A stretch of 64,000 nucleotides of DNA from Oscillospiraceae bacterium. GTDB taxonomy: Bacteria > Bacillota > Clostridia > Oscillospirales > Oscillospiraceae. The notes under the pieces were generated by a model that ran no database searches, was not told the origin of the DNA, and was given only the letters and a program-made list of their open reading frames with translations. The translations under genes were made by a program, and so were the position numbers. The stretch spans positions 41,340-105,339 of the forward strand of contig CADCKQ010000009.1 in the NCBI GenBank assembly GCA_902802045.1. Reading direction: 5' to 3'. Shown here piece by piece: positions 17,823-25,191 of the stretch (positions are counted from its first letter, which is position 1; each line of letters starts with the position of its first letter).

Positions 17823-18542
17823 ATGATTCGTAAGATTATCCACATAGATGAGGAAAAATGCAATGGTTGCGGCCTCTGCGCAGAGGCTTGTCACGAGGGT
17901 GCAATCGACATCATAGATGGCAAGGCCAAGCTGATGCGGGAGAATTTCTGTGATGGGTTCGGCGATTGTCTGCCAAACTGCCCAACCGGAGCGATTTCCT
18001 TTGAAGAACGGGAAGCACCGGAATATGACCAAGAAGCCGTAAAGAAGGCACAGGAGGCAAAGAAAATGGAAGATATGAAGCATGTACACCATGAGGGCGG
18101 CTGCCCCGGATCAAGAATGATGCAATTTGCGCAAAGAGAGGCTGAGGATAATTCTCCCGTAAGCGCCGGGAAGACGGTTTCCCGCCTGGCACAGTGGCCC
18201 TGCCAGATCAAGCTGGTCCCGACACAGGCCCCCTTCTTTGACGGAGCGAAGCTGCTGATCGCTGCTGACTGTACGGCTTACGCCTATGCCAAAATGCATG
18301 AGGAATTCATGCGCGGCAAGGTCACGATCATCGGTTGCCCGAAGCTGGACGCGGTGGACTACACTGACAAGCTGACGGAGATTATACGCAATAACGATAT
18401 CAAGAGCGTGACGATCGTACGTATGGAAGTGCCTTGCTGCGGCGGACTCCAGCGGGCAGCGGAAAACGCACTCAGAAACAGTGGTAAATTCATTCCGTGG
18501 CAGGTCGTTACGATCTCCCGCGACGGTAACATCTTGGACTGA
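17823..18542 (+). CDS. Two-[4Fe-4S] ferredoxin-like protein
   Basis: Protein of 239 residues. The N-terminal 65 residues hold two [4Fe-4S] cluster motifs: CNGCGLCAEACHEGAI (CxxCxxCxxxC) and CDGFGDCLPNCPTGAI, in which the first CxxC is spread as CxxxxxC. The remaining about 170 residues contain further cysteines (GGCPGSRM, ADCTAYAY, GCPKLD, VPCCGGLQRA), a form found in Clostridia beside Crp/Fnr regulators and often near hybrid cluster protein; no hcp gene is present here. A role in anaerobic redox or nitrosative stress is inferred from family and context. GAGGGG lies before the ATG. Confidence 0.85.
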   Translation: MIRKIIHIDEEKCNGCGLCAEACHEGAIDIIDGKAKLMRENFCDGFGDCLPNCPTGAISFEEREAPEYDQEAVKKAQEAKKMEDMKHVHHEGGCPGSRMMQFAQREAEDNSPVSAGKTVSRLAQWPCQIKLVPTQAPFFDGAKLLIAADCTAYAYAKMHEEFMRGKVTIIGCPKLDAVDYTDKLTEIIRNNDIKSVTIVRMEVPCCGGLQRAAENALRNSGKFIPWQVVTISRDGNILD

Positions 18543-18598
18543 GGATCCATCATGGAGTGGAAAGATAAGATTGGTTCTTTATTAGCGTGATTTGCCAT

Positions 18599-18634
18599 AA
18601 AGGGACTCTGATTATGATACGATCAGGGTCCCTT
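18599..18634 (+). terminator. Terminator of the 4Fe-4S gene
   Basis: AAAGGGACTCTGAT pairs with ATCAGGGTCCCTTT around a short loop. The stem starts about 57 bases after the stop codon; the flanking T content is modest. Confidence 0.75.
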
Positions 18635-18706
18635 TGCTTCTTCCCATATCGTACGTTGCTTGTTATAATGATCTCAACAAATCGGGATTTATGGAGGTGT
18701 TGATAT

Positions 18707-18832
18707 ATGGATTTGAAAGATGTGAGTACACAGTCAGCAGAAATAAGAAGCCGCTATCATGATTTGGAAAGGCAGATTCACGGCTCTGTCTAGCAATTCC
18801 TTAATGAACGGTTGACGGCTTTAGAGCGATAA
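18707..18832 (+). pseudogene. Small gene interrupted by TAG (remnant)
   Basis: A TATAAT box (18664-18669) and a strong GGAGGTG ribosome binding site precede ATG 18707. The frame reads MDLKDVSTQSAEIRSRYHDL and 8 more residues, then TAG at 18791, then 12 more in-frame codons (QFLNERLTALER) to TAA. The start resembles the first residues of small MazG-like proteins of gut Firmicutes, but the rest of such a protein is absent, so this is probably a decayed gene. The alternative is a genuine 28-residue peptide. Confidence 0.4.
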
Positions 18833-18995
18833 ATTTCCATATGCCGGGCAGATATGTTAACATAAAATTATTTACGTAAATTGGTTACAGATAATTATTG
18901 TTATTATATCAGCAGCAAAAGTCAATCGGAGATTTACCTCTTGAAGTATTTTTGTGCTATACTGAACGCACATTAACGATCGGGAGGAGAATACG

Positions 18996-19646
18996 ATGCA
19001 AAGAACGATAGTTGTTAAGGGGACTGGGAAAGTCAGCCTGAAACCGGACCGGATAGAGCTGGATCTGAGGATGAGGGCTTTGGACAAGGAATACAGGGCT
19101 TCTATGGAAAAGGGGGCTCTTTATCTGGGCGATCTGCGGGAAAAGCTGAAAGAAGCCGGTTTTAATACGGATGATCTGAAAACGACGAACTTCAATGTGG
19201 AGCGTTACTCGGAGTATGACAGCAAAAAGAGAGAATACAGGTTTGTCGGGTATTATACGAACCATTCTCTGAGACTGGGCTTTGATTTTGACACGGAGCT
19301 TCTGTCCAAGGCTCTGGACGCTGTCTCGAACAGCGTTTCCGATCCTGAAACGGATATAAGATTCACGGTGAAGGACAAGGAATCTCCGAAAGAAGAGCTT
19401 CTGAGAAGCGCCGCTGCGGACGCGAGGAAAAAGGCGGAGATCCTGACGGAAGCTTCGGGGGTTAAGCTCGGAGAGCTTGTGAACATCAATTATGACTGGG
19501 GAGAGCTGAACATCTATTCGAGGACTGTATATGAGGACAGGGCCTTTGGGGGCGAACCGATGCTGGCAAAAAGCGTGGCGATGGATGTCGTGCCCGATGA
19601 CATCGACCTCTGCGACACCGTCAGCTTCATGTGGGAGTTAGTGTAA
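18996..19646 (+). CDS. SIMPL domain-containing protein (DUF541)
   Basis: A 216-residue protein of the SIMPL/DUF541 family. It starts with the family strand TIVVKGTGKVSLKPDRIELDLRM, then a helix with LREKLKEAGFNTDDLKTTNFNVE, and later DARKKAEILTEASGVKLGELVNI, the conserved helix-strand of the family. No signal peptide is visible, unlike the exported E. coli relative, so it probably stays in the cytoplasm. Molecular function of the family is poorly known. GGGAGGAG precedes the ATG. Homology is clear, function is not. Confidence 0.85.
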   Translation: MQRTIVVKGTGKVSLKPDRIELDLRMRALDKEYRASMEKGALYLGDLREKLKEAGFNTDDLKTTNFNVERYSEYDSKKREYRFVGYYTNHSLRLGFDFDTELLSKALDAVSNSVSDPETDIRFTVKDKESPKEELLRSAAADARKKAEILTEASGVKLGELVNINYDWGELNIYSRTVYEDRAFGGEPMLAKSVAMDVVPDDIDLCDTVSFMWELV

Positions 19647-19656
19647 GGCGGTAATT

Positions 19657-19845
19657 TCAGTTCACGTCGCTTCCGATTTCCACGACCCTTGCAACAGAAT
19701 ATATCTTCACATCTCCGGTGCCGCTTATTCGGTATCGGAGATGATCGCATCTACGGGGCAGAACGGGGATCATAACAGTGTGCAAAAGGGTGTCATTGCG
19801 CGGAGCAACTTGTTGCGACCCGGCGGTATTGAATGAAACATGTTT
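19657..19845 (-). pseudogene. Duplicated 3' end of the prophage nozzle-like gene
   Basis: The minus strand encodes IPVLPRRCDHLRYRISGTGD and the following residues to the stop, nearly the same as the last about 38 residues of the intact phage gene at 21269-23122, with a few substitutions (V/I, I/V, N/S). Upstream of the shared part it runs into a CATTGCG-type repeat instead of phage sequence, so only the tail of the gene is present. The two copies flank the nadE gene. Confidence 0.85.
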
Positions 19846-19893
19846 CAGACCCGCCGGTGACCGAGCCGCAGCGAGACCGAAGCGACGCGGCAA
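19792..19893. repeat. CATTGCG...GCAATCC palindromic repeat (long form)
   Basis: Starts TGTCATTGCGCGGAGCAAC and ends GACGCGGCAATCCG, with an inserted inner hairpin CAACTTGTTG and a GGCGG-containing arm. It belongs to the dispersed family also seen at 25089, 28692, 31804 and 63014. Confidence 0.7.
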
Positions 19894-19949
19894 TCCGATT
19901 TCATGATAGGTTGATGGTATCTTTTCTGCTTTTCAATTCTTGGATAAGA

Positions 19950-19977
19950 AAAGCCTGGCGGCTTTTTCCGTCAGGCT
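19950..19977 (-). terminator. Hairpin downstream of nadE
   Basis: AAGCCTGGCGG/CCGTCAGGCTT stem (one G-T pair). On the minus strand it is followed by TTTTCTT, so it can end the nadE transcript about 150 bases after its stop. The bases between contain no gene I can support. Confidence 0.65.
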
Positions 19978-20123
19978 TGTCGTCGGCAAAAGGCAAGCGC
20001 GATCGGCTCGGATCGAACTTTATCATTTGATCGTGATATGATGCTGCAAAGCCTTTTCCTATCATGCCGCAGGCCGCCGTCCAATCAGATCGGTATTTGA
20101 ATTGCGGGTATGCCTCGTGCGTT

Positions 20124-20864
20124 TCATGGCCGAAAAACGGTAAGTTCAGGGTCAAAATACGGCATCGGCCGCAGCTTGAAGAGATTCTGCGCATGCAGGC
20201 TGTCGATCCTGGCCTTTATTCCTTCATCCGACAATTCTCCCGTGCGGATATAGCGATCCAGTTCCTCGTAGGTGAAGCCCAGGTTCTCTTCGTCCGTCTT
20301 CCCCGATAGGCCGTCGATCGGCGTTTTCTCGATGAGCTGCGCGGGAAGGCCAAGCGCACGTCCGACCGCCTTGACCTCCTGCACGGTCAGCCGGGAGCAG
20401 GGGCTGAAATCTCCCGCCCCGTCGCCATAGCGTGTCGCATAACCCACCCAGTCTTCCGAGAGATTGCAGGTGTTCGCCACTCGTCCGTTGTGACTTTGGG
20501 ATACCGCATACAGCGCCGCCATGCGAATGCGGGCAGGAAGATTGATTCGGCTCTGTTCGGAGAGCGCAAACGGAATGGCCTCTTTCAGGCCGTTCACGGC
20601 TGCTTCGATATTCACTGTGACATACCGGATGCCCAGATGCCTCACCAGACTATGCGCAGCGTCGATATCCGGCTGTACGCCGTTCGGCATCAGGACCCCG
20701 ATCACCCGTTCCCTGCCGAGCGCCTCCACACAGAGCGCCGCTACCGTGGAGCTGTCTTTCCCTCCGGAAATTCCAACGACGGCATTGCATCCCGCTCCGT
20801 TTGTTTCAAAAAAAACGCGTATCCAATCCACGCAATTGTTTTTCACCTTCATCGCGTCAAACAT
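20124..20864 (-). CDS. nadE: NAD(+) synthase, ammonia-dependent
   Basis: Amidates deamido-NAD with ammonia and ATP, the last step of NAD synthesis. The 246 residues have the PP-loop ATP-binding motif GISGGKDSS, then GVLMPNG, RINLPARIRMAALYAVSQ, TCNLSEDWVGYATRYGDGAGDFSP (typical of NH3-dependent NadE) and TPIDGLSGKTDEENLGFTYEELD. No glutaminase domain is present. AAGGAGG lies before the ATG. It sits alone, divergent from its chromosomal neighbours and flanked by two copies of a phage gene end, so it is probably cargo gained with or into the prophage. It complements the NadD half encoded at 4383. Confidence 0.95.
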   Translation of the reverse strand: MFDAMKVKNNCVDWIRVFFETNGAGCNAVVGISGGKDSSTVAALCVEALGRERVIGVLMPNGVQPDIDAAHSLVRHLGIRYVTVNIEAAVNGLKEAIPFALSEQSRINLPARIRMAALYAVSQSHNGRVANTCNLSEDWVGYATRYGDGAGDFSPCSRLTVQEVKAVGRALGLPAQLIEKTPIDGLSGKTDEENLGFTYEELDRYIRTGELSDEGIKARIDSLHAQNLFKLRPMPYFDPELTVFRP

Positions 20865-21268
20865 GCTTTTTCCTCCTTGATCGATCCGGCTGCTTGTGTA
20901 AACGGTCTGCGCTGCACCTGTTCGTCGCGCAGCAGTTAAATCTATGATATTTGCAGCGCGTCATAGCCGGATTCTCCCGTACACCTCCAAAAATGCGGAC
21001 AGCAAGGGCACTACGCTCAACGCGCGGCGCGCCTTTGCCGTCCGAATATGTCGGTGATTATACTTTCCGAAAACTCAGAAGTCAAGGCTTCCACTATACC
21101 GATTTCATTGGAAAAGGAAGAGAAAAAAACTATGACATGACGGGAAGTTATGCGTTCAGGCGAAACATTTTCATACATAGGAAACTGCCTCCCAATGCAG
21201 CAAAGGTCTCATTGTGAATTTCCGTAAGTATTTTACTGCAGCGCCGCGGGACAAGTCAATGTTTCCGG
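20865..21268. other. Intergenic region upstream of nadE, no supported gene
   Basis: About 400 bases between the nadE start and the prophage. Short open frames exist on both strands, but none has a ribosome binding site or a recognisable protein. It is likely a decayed remnant plus the nadE promoter. No RNA family was recognised. Confidence 0.5.
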
Positions 21269-23122
21269 TCAGCTGACATCGGACCCGACTTCCACGACCC
21301 TTGCAATCGAATATATCTTCACATCTCCGGTGCCGCTTATTCGGTATCGGAGATGATCGCATCTCCGGGGCAGAACAGGGATAGTGTAAGTGCGCAATGA
21401 GCCTTCCCCCTCTCGTCCGGGGGAAGGTGGCGCAACCTGTTGCGCCGGATGAGGGTCGTAAACCGGATACTGCTTCCAGATTCCGGAGGAATCATACTGT
21501 ATCTCCAGCCTCAGGCTCTCCGGCTCCTCCGCCTTAAGCCTTATATCATATCTCTTAACGTACTTGTTGTCGGGCTCGTCGAGATACATGTCCCCGCTCT
21601 CGAAGCTCCACGAAACGGTCTCTTCCAGAGTCCCTGTCGTTCCGTTGAAGGCGTAAACGGGGTAGCCTCCGAGAGCCTCGTCGTAATCGCAGAGGGCGTA
21701 GAGCTCCGGGCCCATTGAGGCGAACTGTTTTACTCTCAGAGGGTCTAACTTGTGCCAGATATTCGTGTCTTTGTCGTAGACGAAAAGAACCGGCTCTCCT
21801 TCGGAGTTTAAAGCCGAAAGGTAATACTTGTTCATGAAGCTCCCCGCCGCGGCGGAGGAGTATTTTTCGTCCCCGAAATCGCGTGAGATCCCCTTCGGGA
21901 ACACGCTCTGGAAAATGCAGACCTCCTCGCTGCTTTTGTACAGCAGGTCCTCCTTGCATATGGCGAGGCTTCTCGCGGAGCCGGCCTGAACTCCGCGCAT
22001 AAGCGTGTCGTCTATCCTGTGGGCGCCCTTGGCGTTTACGCTCACCTGATGGACTCTGTTTTCCTTGAAGAAAAGCGGGTAACCCATGAATACCGCGGCT
22101 CCGGTCCAGGGTCCGTCAGAGCCCACGGAGGCCGTATAGGAGTCCGTGCTCAGGCCCTCATAGAGGTTCCAGTTCTTGAAGTCGCCGAGGGCGCAGGCGT
22201 ATATCTCGTTTACCGTTTTTCCGTTTCTCGTGCCGTAGAAACAGCCCCAGAGCCTGTTCTTTATCTCCACAACGAAATCCATGTCCGGAACGGGCCTCGA
22301 GACCTTTATCTGTACCGTGGTATTTATGGTCTCGTTCAGTGGGCACGGAATGACCAGCCAGTCGTCCTCATTCGCTCCTCCGCCGAGCGCCTGAACGGTG
22401 AAGAACTGTTTGTACCTGTTTTCGGAGCTGTCGAATTCGAGCAGAAGCTTTGAAGCTAAGGCGGAGTCCGAAACGCTCAAAATGATTCCGTCTCCGGCGG
22501 AGAAATCCGTCGGAATGATATTCCTCGTCATGAACTTTATTTTCGTGTAAGGCACTTCGTCTATCCAGGCGCTCTGCGCCTCAGAGAACCTTTTAAGCTC
22601 GTTCGGGGTAATGGAAGTGTCGAGCCAGAGCTGGCCGTTGAAGGGGTTCGAGGGCTCCGTAGCCGAAACGGTCTGCGTAAAGCTCGAGCCGTCGGCCAAG
22701 CACGGCTGTATATACACGTTTCCCGAGCTCGTGAACTCCGAGTCCATCCAGCCGTAGTCCGTGGGGTCTACCGTGTTGTAATAGCGCTTGTCGGGGAAAA
22801 TGCAGATATAAGCGCCCATGGAGACGAGCTGTTTCTCCCCGGCGCTCAGGTTCCTCACAGGCGTCGCCGTTCCGTTCTTATAGAGCCGGTTGTTGTTTAC
22901 GTAGTAAAGGTCGTCCTTCGCTATGATCCCCTGACAGGTATCCAGTACTCTCACAAGCCCTCTGGGCTTCCTTGAAGAGAGGACGGGGTAGTCGTCCGAG
23001 CACATGTTCTGCTCCTCGAAAAACTCCCCGTCCGCTATCTTCAGGTTGTGGTTGTACCCCGCAAAGGTGTTTGTAAATATTCTCTTTTCTTCAGGTACAT
23101 TTATCGTCGGATAAAACGGCAT
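21269..23122 (-). CDS. Phage nozzle-like / tail tubular structural protein
   Basis: Large late protein of 617 residues. It starts with an N-terminal arm (YPTINVPEEKRIFTNTFAGY), then repeated beta-strand blades such as CALGDFKNWNLY, AAVFMGYPLFFKENRVHQV and LVYDKDTNIWHKLDPL that look like a beta-propeller. This pattern recalls the short-tail nozzle of podoviruses (T7 gp12 type), but that is inference. It is the last gene of the late operon. Near the C-terminus the residues PPSPGREGEGSL are encoded by an inserted CCTTCCCCC-type palindrome, after which the conserved end IPVLPRRCDHLRYRISG resumes. The last 38 codons are duplicated at 19657. Confidence 0.65.
   Translation of the reverse strand: MPFYPTINVPEEKRIFTNTFAGYNHNLKIADGEFFEEQNMCSDDYPVLSSRKPRGLVRVLDTCQGIIAKDDLYYVNNNRLYKNGTATPVRNLSAGEKQLVSMGAYICIFPDKRYYNTVDPTDYGWMDSEFTSSGNVYIQPCLADGSSFTQTVSATEPSNPFNGQLWLDTSITPNELKRFSEAQSAWIDEVPYTKIKFMTRNIIPTDFSAGDGIILSVSDSALASKLLLEFDSSENRYKQFFTVQALGGGANEDDWLVIPCPLNETINTTVQIKVSRPVPDMDFVVEIKNRLWGCFYGTRNGKTVNEIYACALGDFKNWNLYEGLSTDSYTASVGSDGPWTGAAVFMGYPLFFKENRVHQVSVNAKGAHRIDDTLMRGVQAGSARSLAICKEDLLYKSSEEVCIFQSVFPKGISRDFGDEKYSSAAAGSFMNKYYLSALNSEGEPVLFVYDKDTNIWHKLDPLRVKQFASMGPELYALCDYDEALGGYPVYAFNGTTGTLEETVSWSFESGDMYLDEPDNKYVKRYDIRLKAEEPESLRLEIQYDSSGIWKQYPVYDPHPAQQVAPPSPGREGEGSLRTYTIPVLPRRCDHLRYRISGTGDVKIYSIARVVEVGSDVS
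21395..21460. repeat. CCTTCCCCC...GGATGAGG palindromic repeat inside the nozzle gene
   Basis: GCCTTCCCCCT/GGGGGAAGG and GGCGCAAC/GTTGCGCC stems followed by GGATGAGGGTCGTAAA. Sibling copies lie at 23735-23800, 24237-24310 and 24325-24395. This copy is translated as part of the phage protein. Confidence 0.75.
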
Positions 23123-23232
23123 TTCTTAACCTTTCGTCTTTTTGCAGTATAATGATTTAAAGTGGTATACATTTGAGCAAAAACAATATATTATTATTTG
23201 ACTAAAATATCTAAATTTAGGAGGTTTCACCT

Positions 23233-23688
23233 ATGCCATTATTCGTTTTGTTATTCTCTTTTATACCTTTAATAGCATACTGGTCAGGTAACAACAAAAA
23301 CAGGCAGGGTAAATCTGCTTTGGGTTACTATAAAACTGGTATAACAATAGGTTATATAGTATTAGCATTTTTGGCCTTAACTGCCGCTTCATCATTATTT
23401 TCAGGAGATGGGATACTGGTATTAATAATATTTGCTATTTTGGCACTACCTAGTTATATAGGAATTAAAAAATGCGAGGCTGGAAAAGATAAAGAACTAA
23501 GCTTTTCCGAAGTGACTATAGATAATAGCAATACGAACTTCGAGCAAAGTACAGAAGAAAAATTGATAGATTCACAGAATTCTGATGAATCGTTTATTAG
23601 AGCAGGACAAGATCGTTTTTGTCCTAACTGCGGGGCAGATATTCCGGAAGGTGCAGATCACTGCGAATACTGTGAAACCACATTTTGA
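23233..23688 (+). CDS. Membrane protein with C-terminal zinc ribbon
   Basis: Protein of 151 residues, not recognised beyond its domains. An N-terminal hydrophobic segment (residues 1-20) and two more TM segments (about 35-57 and 62-80) are followed by a polar linker and a C-terminal zinc ribbon FCPNCGADIPEGADHCEYC (CxxC...CxxC). Such zinc-ribbon membrane proteins are common in Firmicutes and of unknown role. AGGAGG precedes the ATG. It is on the strand opposite to the phage late genes and AT-richer than them, which suggests cargo. It has its own terminator. Confidence 0.8.
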   Translation: MPLFVLLFSFIPLIAYWSGNNKNRQGKSALGYYKTGITIGYIVLAFLALTAASSLFSGDGILVLIIFAILALPSYIGIKKCEAGKDKELSFSEVTIDNSNTNFEQSTEEKLIDSQNSDESFIRAGQDRFCPNCGADIPEGADHCEYCETTF

Positions 23689-23705
23689 GAAATCATACTT
23701 CAACG

Positions 23706-23732
23706 GGCGGGCTCTTTTGAGCCCGCCTTTCT
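23706..23732 (+). terminator. Terminator of the zinc-ribbon gene
   Basis: Perfect 9-bp stem GGCGGGCTC/GAGCCCGCC with loop TTTT, followed by TTTCTCC, 18 bases after the stop codon. Confidence 0.9.
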
Positions 23733-23734
23733 CC

Positions 23735-23800
23735 TGCCTTCTCCTTGGAGGAGAAGGTGGCTCCTCAGAGCCGGATGAGGTGGCGTCCGAAGGGCGGTAA
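23735..23800. repeat. CCTTCTCC...GGATGAGG palindromic repeat
   Basis: GCCTTCTCCT/AGGAGAAGG and GGCTC/GAGCC stems then GGATGAGGTGGCG. Same family as 21395-21460. Confidence 0.7.
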
Positions 23801-23841
23801 TATCAATTCACAAACACCTGCAGCCGGTGTATAATACCAGC

Positions 23842-24231
23842 ATGAGCAACACGTACAAATACACGGAAAACTGCCCGGAACTCACTTCCTTTTCCAGGGA
23901 GCTCCGTCGCAATATGACAAAGGAAGAACGCCGGCTCTGGTATGATTTTCTCAAGCATCTCAATATCGGCTTCAGGCGCCAGCATGTTATCGGCCCTTAC
24001 ATTGTCGATTTCTGCTGTCCCGCGGCCAGGCTTGTTATAGAGCTTGACGGCTCACAGCACGGAGAGGAAGAAAACCGTATAGCCGATGCTGAAAGGGATG
24101 AATTTCTTTCAGGTAAAGGCCTTGAGGTCCTGCGCTACAGGAACGCGGATATAAACGGCAATTTCAATTCCGTCTGTGAGGATATCCTGAAGCATCTGCC
24201 AGAAGGAACAAAGCTTATACTTGAACGGTAA
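23842..24231 (+). CDS. DUF559 endonuclease-domain protein
   Basis: Protein of 129 residues of the DUF559 family, a PD-(D/E)XK/Vsr-like nuclease fold. Visible features are the N-terminal ARELRRNMT-like helix (SRELRRNMTKEERRLWY), FRRQHVIGPYIVDFCCPAARLVIELDGSQH with the acidic active-site residues (D in VDF, E-x-D in IELDGSQH), and VLRYRNADI near the end. It is often found as a stand-alone gene near mobile elements; its substrate is unknown. The start at 23842 is the family start; an in-frame ATG 5 codons upstream overlaps a TATAAT-like box. Confidence 0.88.
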   Translation: MSNTYKYTENCPELTSFSRELRRNMTKEERRLWYDFLKHLNIGFRRQHVIGPYIVDFCCPAARLVIELDGSQHGEEENRIADAERDEFLSGKGLEVLRYRNADINGNFNSVCEDILKHLPEGTKLILER

Positions 24232-24236
24232 GGGAT

Positions 24237-24310
24237 CGAGCCCTCATCCGTCAAATTCAAGCAGGCTTGAATTTGCCACCTTCCCCCGATCGAAGGGGGA
24301 AGGCTGTTTT
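24237..24310. repeat. CCCTCATCC...CCTTCCCCC palindromic repeat (inverted copy)
   Basis: CCTCATCCG, inner stem TTCAAGC/GCTTGAA, then CCACCTTCCCCC/GGGGGAAGG. Opposite orientation to the copies at 21395 and 23735. Confidence 0.7.
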
Positions 24311-24324
24311 TAAGTCTGGCTTCT

Positions 24325-24395
24325 CCCTTTCGTCCGGGAGAAGCTGGCAGAAGCTTGCTTCTGACTGATGAGGGTCGTAAATCGGATACTCCTTC
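24325..24395. repeat. GCTTCTCCC...TGATGAGG palindromic repeat
   Basis: GCTTCTCCC/GGGAGAAGC, inner stem AGAAGC/GCTTCT, then TGATGAGGGTCGTAAATCGG. The end matches the copy inside the nozzle gene (GGATGAGGGTCGTAAACCGG), showing that flanking phage sequence was copied with it. Confidence 0.7.
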
Positions 24396-24418
24396 CAAAT
24401 AAATCAAAACAGCATTTC

Positions 24419-24447
24419 TTGACTTCTTCGCAGACCGGTGATATATT
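24419..24447 (+). promoter_or_regulatory. Promoter of candidate ncRNA A
   Basis: TTGACT and TATATT with a 17-base spacer, 9 bases upstream of a long imperfect-palindrome RNA with no open frame. Confidence 0.75.
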
Positions 24448-24454
24448 CTCATTA

Positions 24455-24540
24455 ATGAAGACACCCTTAAGCCGAGACTTTTATAGTCTCCTTCCTGATT
24501 TCTCTACGAGAAAATCGGACGCTGTGATGGTGTCTTCTTT
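24455..24540 (+). ncRNA. Candidate structured small RNA A
   Basis: The closing stem GAAGACACC (24457-24465)/GGTGTCTTC (24529-24537) is perfect over 9 bp. Inside are a hairpin GAGAC-TTTTATA-GTCTC (24474-24490) and a second hairpin around TGATTTCTC-TAC-GAGAAAATCG, giving a three-way junction. The closing stem runs into TTTAT, so it can double as a terminator. A 17-bp-spaced promoter sits just upstream. No family was recognised and no function is claimed. Confidence 0.6.
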
Positions 24541-24705
24541 ATATTCTTGAGCATAAATTGAGAAGCAATCCGTCTCCATTCGTCTTTATACCAACAGTTT
24601 CTTGCTTTCTTCGGTCTTTTGTAATATATTATTTCCAGACAGTACATCGTAACTGAGTCCGCTGTCCTTTGGATGAGCCTCAGATTTGTCAGACGATGTG
24701 CTGTC

Positions 24706-24734
24706 TTGATTTTGTTTTGGATATATGATATCTT
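24706..24734 (+). promoter_or_regulatory. Promoter of ncRNA B1
   Basis: TTGATT and TATCTT with 17-base spacing. The same two hexamers with the same spacing stand before copy B2. Confidence 0.55.
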
Positions 24735-24739
24735 AAGCA

Positions 24740-24875
24740 TGCTCGGGTAGGAGGTACGTTCTGGTTTTACCGTGCGTGCTTCTGCGACCCCGGGCAAAAA
24801 AGTCGGTTGATCTTCACTAAGGGTAAGCCCGGATTTATTTATCTGCGCCCCCTCGAAGCGGCCGATTTTTTTCTT
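24740..24875 (+). ncRNA. Candidate structured RNA B, copy 1
   Basis: P1 pairs TGCTCGGG (24740-24747) with CCCGGGCA (24789-24796) and encloses a hairpin GTACG/CGTGC. A second long helix pairs AAAAAAGTCGG (24796-24806) with CCGATTTTTTT (24862-24872), ending in a T-run like a terminator. Copy B2 keeps P1 exactly but has different inner and terminal stems that still pair. No open frame explains the conservation. The family is not one I recognise. Confidence 0.6.
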
Positions 24876-24959
24876 GCTTTTCCTTTTCTTTTGTGCTAAC
24901 CTTACTCCCCTGAGCGTTAATACTGTCCAACCATTCATGTAGTTGGGGATTAACTTGCG

Positions 24960-25082
24960 CTTTGGAGCAGAAAGATCGTTTTTGCGATCTGTCGCTTGGA
25001 GTCAACAATGCTTGACCACTCAGACAGTTAAGGATTAGATTGCTCCAGAGAAGGCACCCTGTTTAAGGGTGCCTTTTTTATT
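24960..25082 (+). ncRNA. Candidate structured RNA E with terminator
   Basis: A 10-bp closing helix CTTTGGAGCA (24960-24969)/TGCTCCAGAG (25041-25050) encloses hairpin AGATCG/CGATCT (24973-24990), helix CTGTC/GACAG, and a bulged GAGTCAA/TTGAC-ACTC hairpin. It is followed directly by a strong terminator AAGGCACCC/GGGTGCCTT plus T-run (25051-25082). No convincing promoter of its own is seen, so it may be read through from RNA B1. Family unknown. Confidence 0.5.
25051..25082 (+). terminator. Intrinsic terminator of RNA E
   Basis: Perfect 9-bp stem AAGGCACCC/GGGTGCCTT with loop TGTTTAA and following TTTTTATT. Confidence 0.9.
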
Positions 25083-25088
25083 GCTCCC

Positions 25089-25131
25089 GTCATTGCGAGG
25101 CCAGTTCGCAAACTGGCCGCGGCAATCCGTC
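25089..25131. repeat. CATTGCGAGG...GCGGCAATCC palindromic repeat
   Basis: GTCATTGCGAGG, a perfect inner stem GCCAGTTCGC... CTGGC, then CCGCGGCAATCCG. The right end and its flank (CAATCCGTCTCCATTC then TTTATACCAACAG) are also found at 24564-24597. Confidence 0.85.
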
Positions 25132-25157
25132 TCCATTCTTTTTATACCAACAGTATC

Positions 25158-25186
25158 TTGATTATGTTTTGGATATATGATATCTT
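25158..25186 (+). promoter_or_regulatory. Promoter of ncRNA B2
   Basis: TTGATT and TATCTT with a 17-base spacer, equivalent to the B1 promoter. Confidence 0.55.
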
Positions 25187-25191
25187 AAGCC

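Noticed and set aside
18707..18832. In-frame TAG as a possible pyrrolysine or readthrough codon
   Set aside because: No pylT/pylS genes are visible and the downstream part is only 12 codons; decay is simpler.
20951..21217. 88-codon plus-strand frame upstream of nadE
   Set aside because: No ribosome binding site, odd composition and no similarity to any family I know; probably chance or a decayed remnant.
24504..24938. Open frame of 144 codons on the minus strand across RNAs A and B1
   Set aside because: It spans repeated, structured DNA whose second copy carries indels that break the frame; it has no ribosome binding site and its composition follows the repeats.
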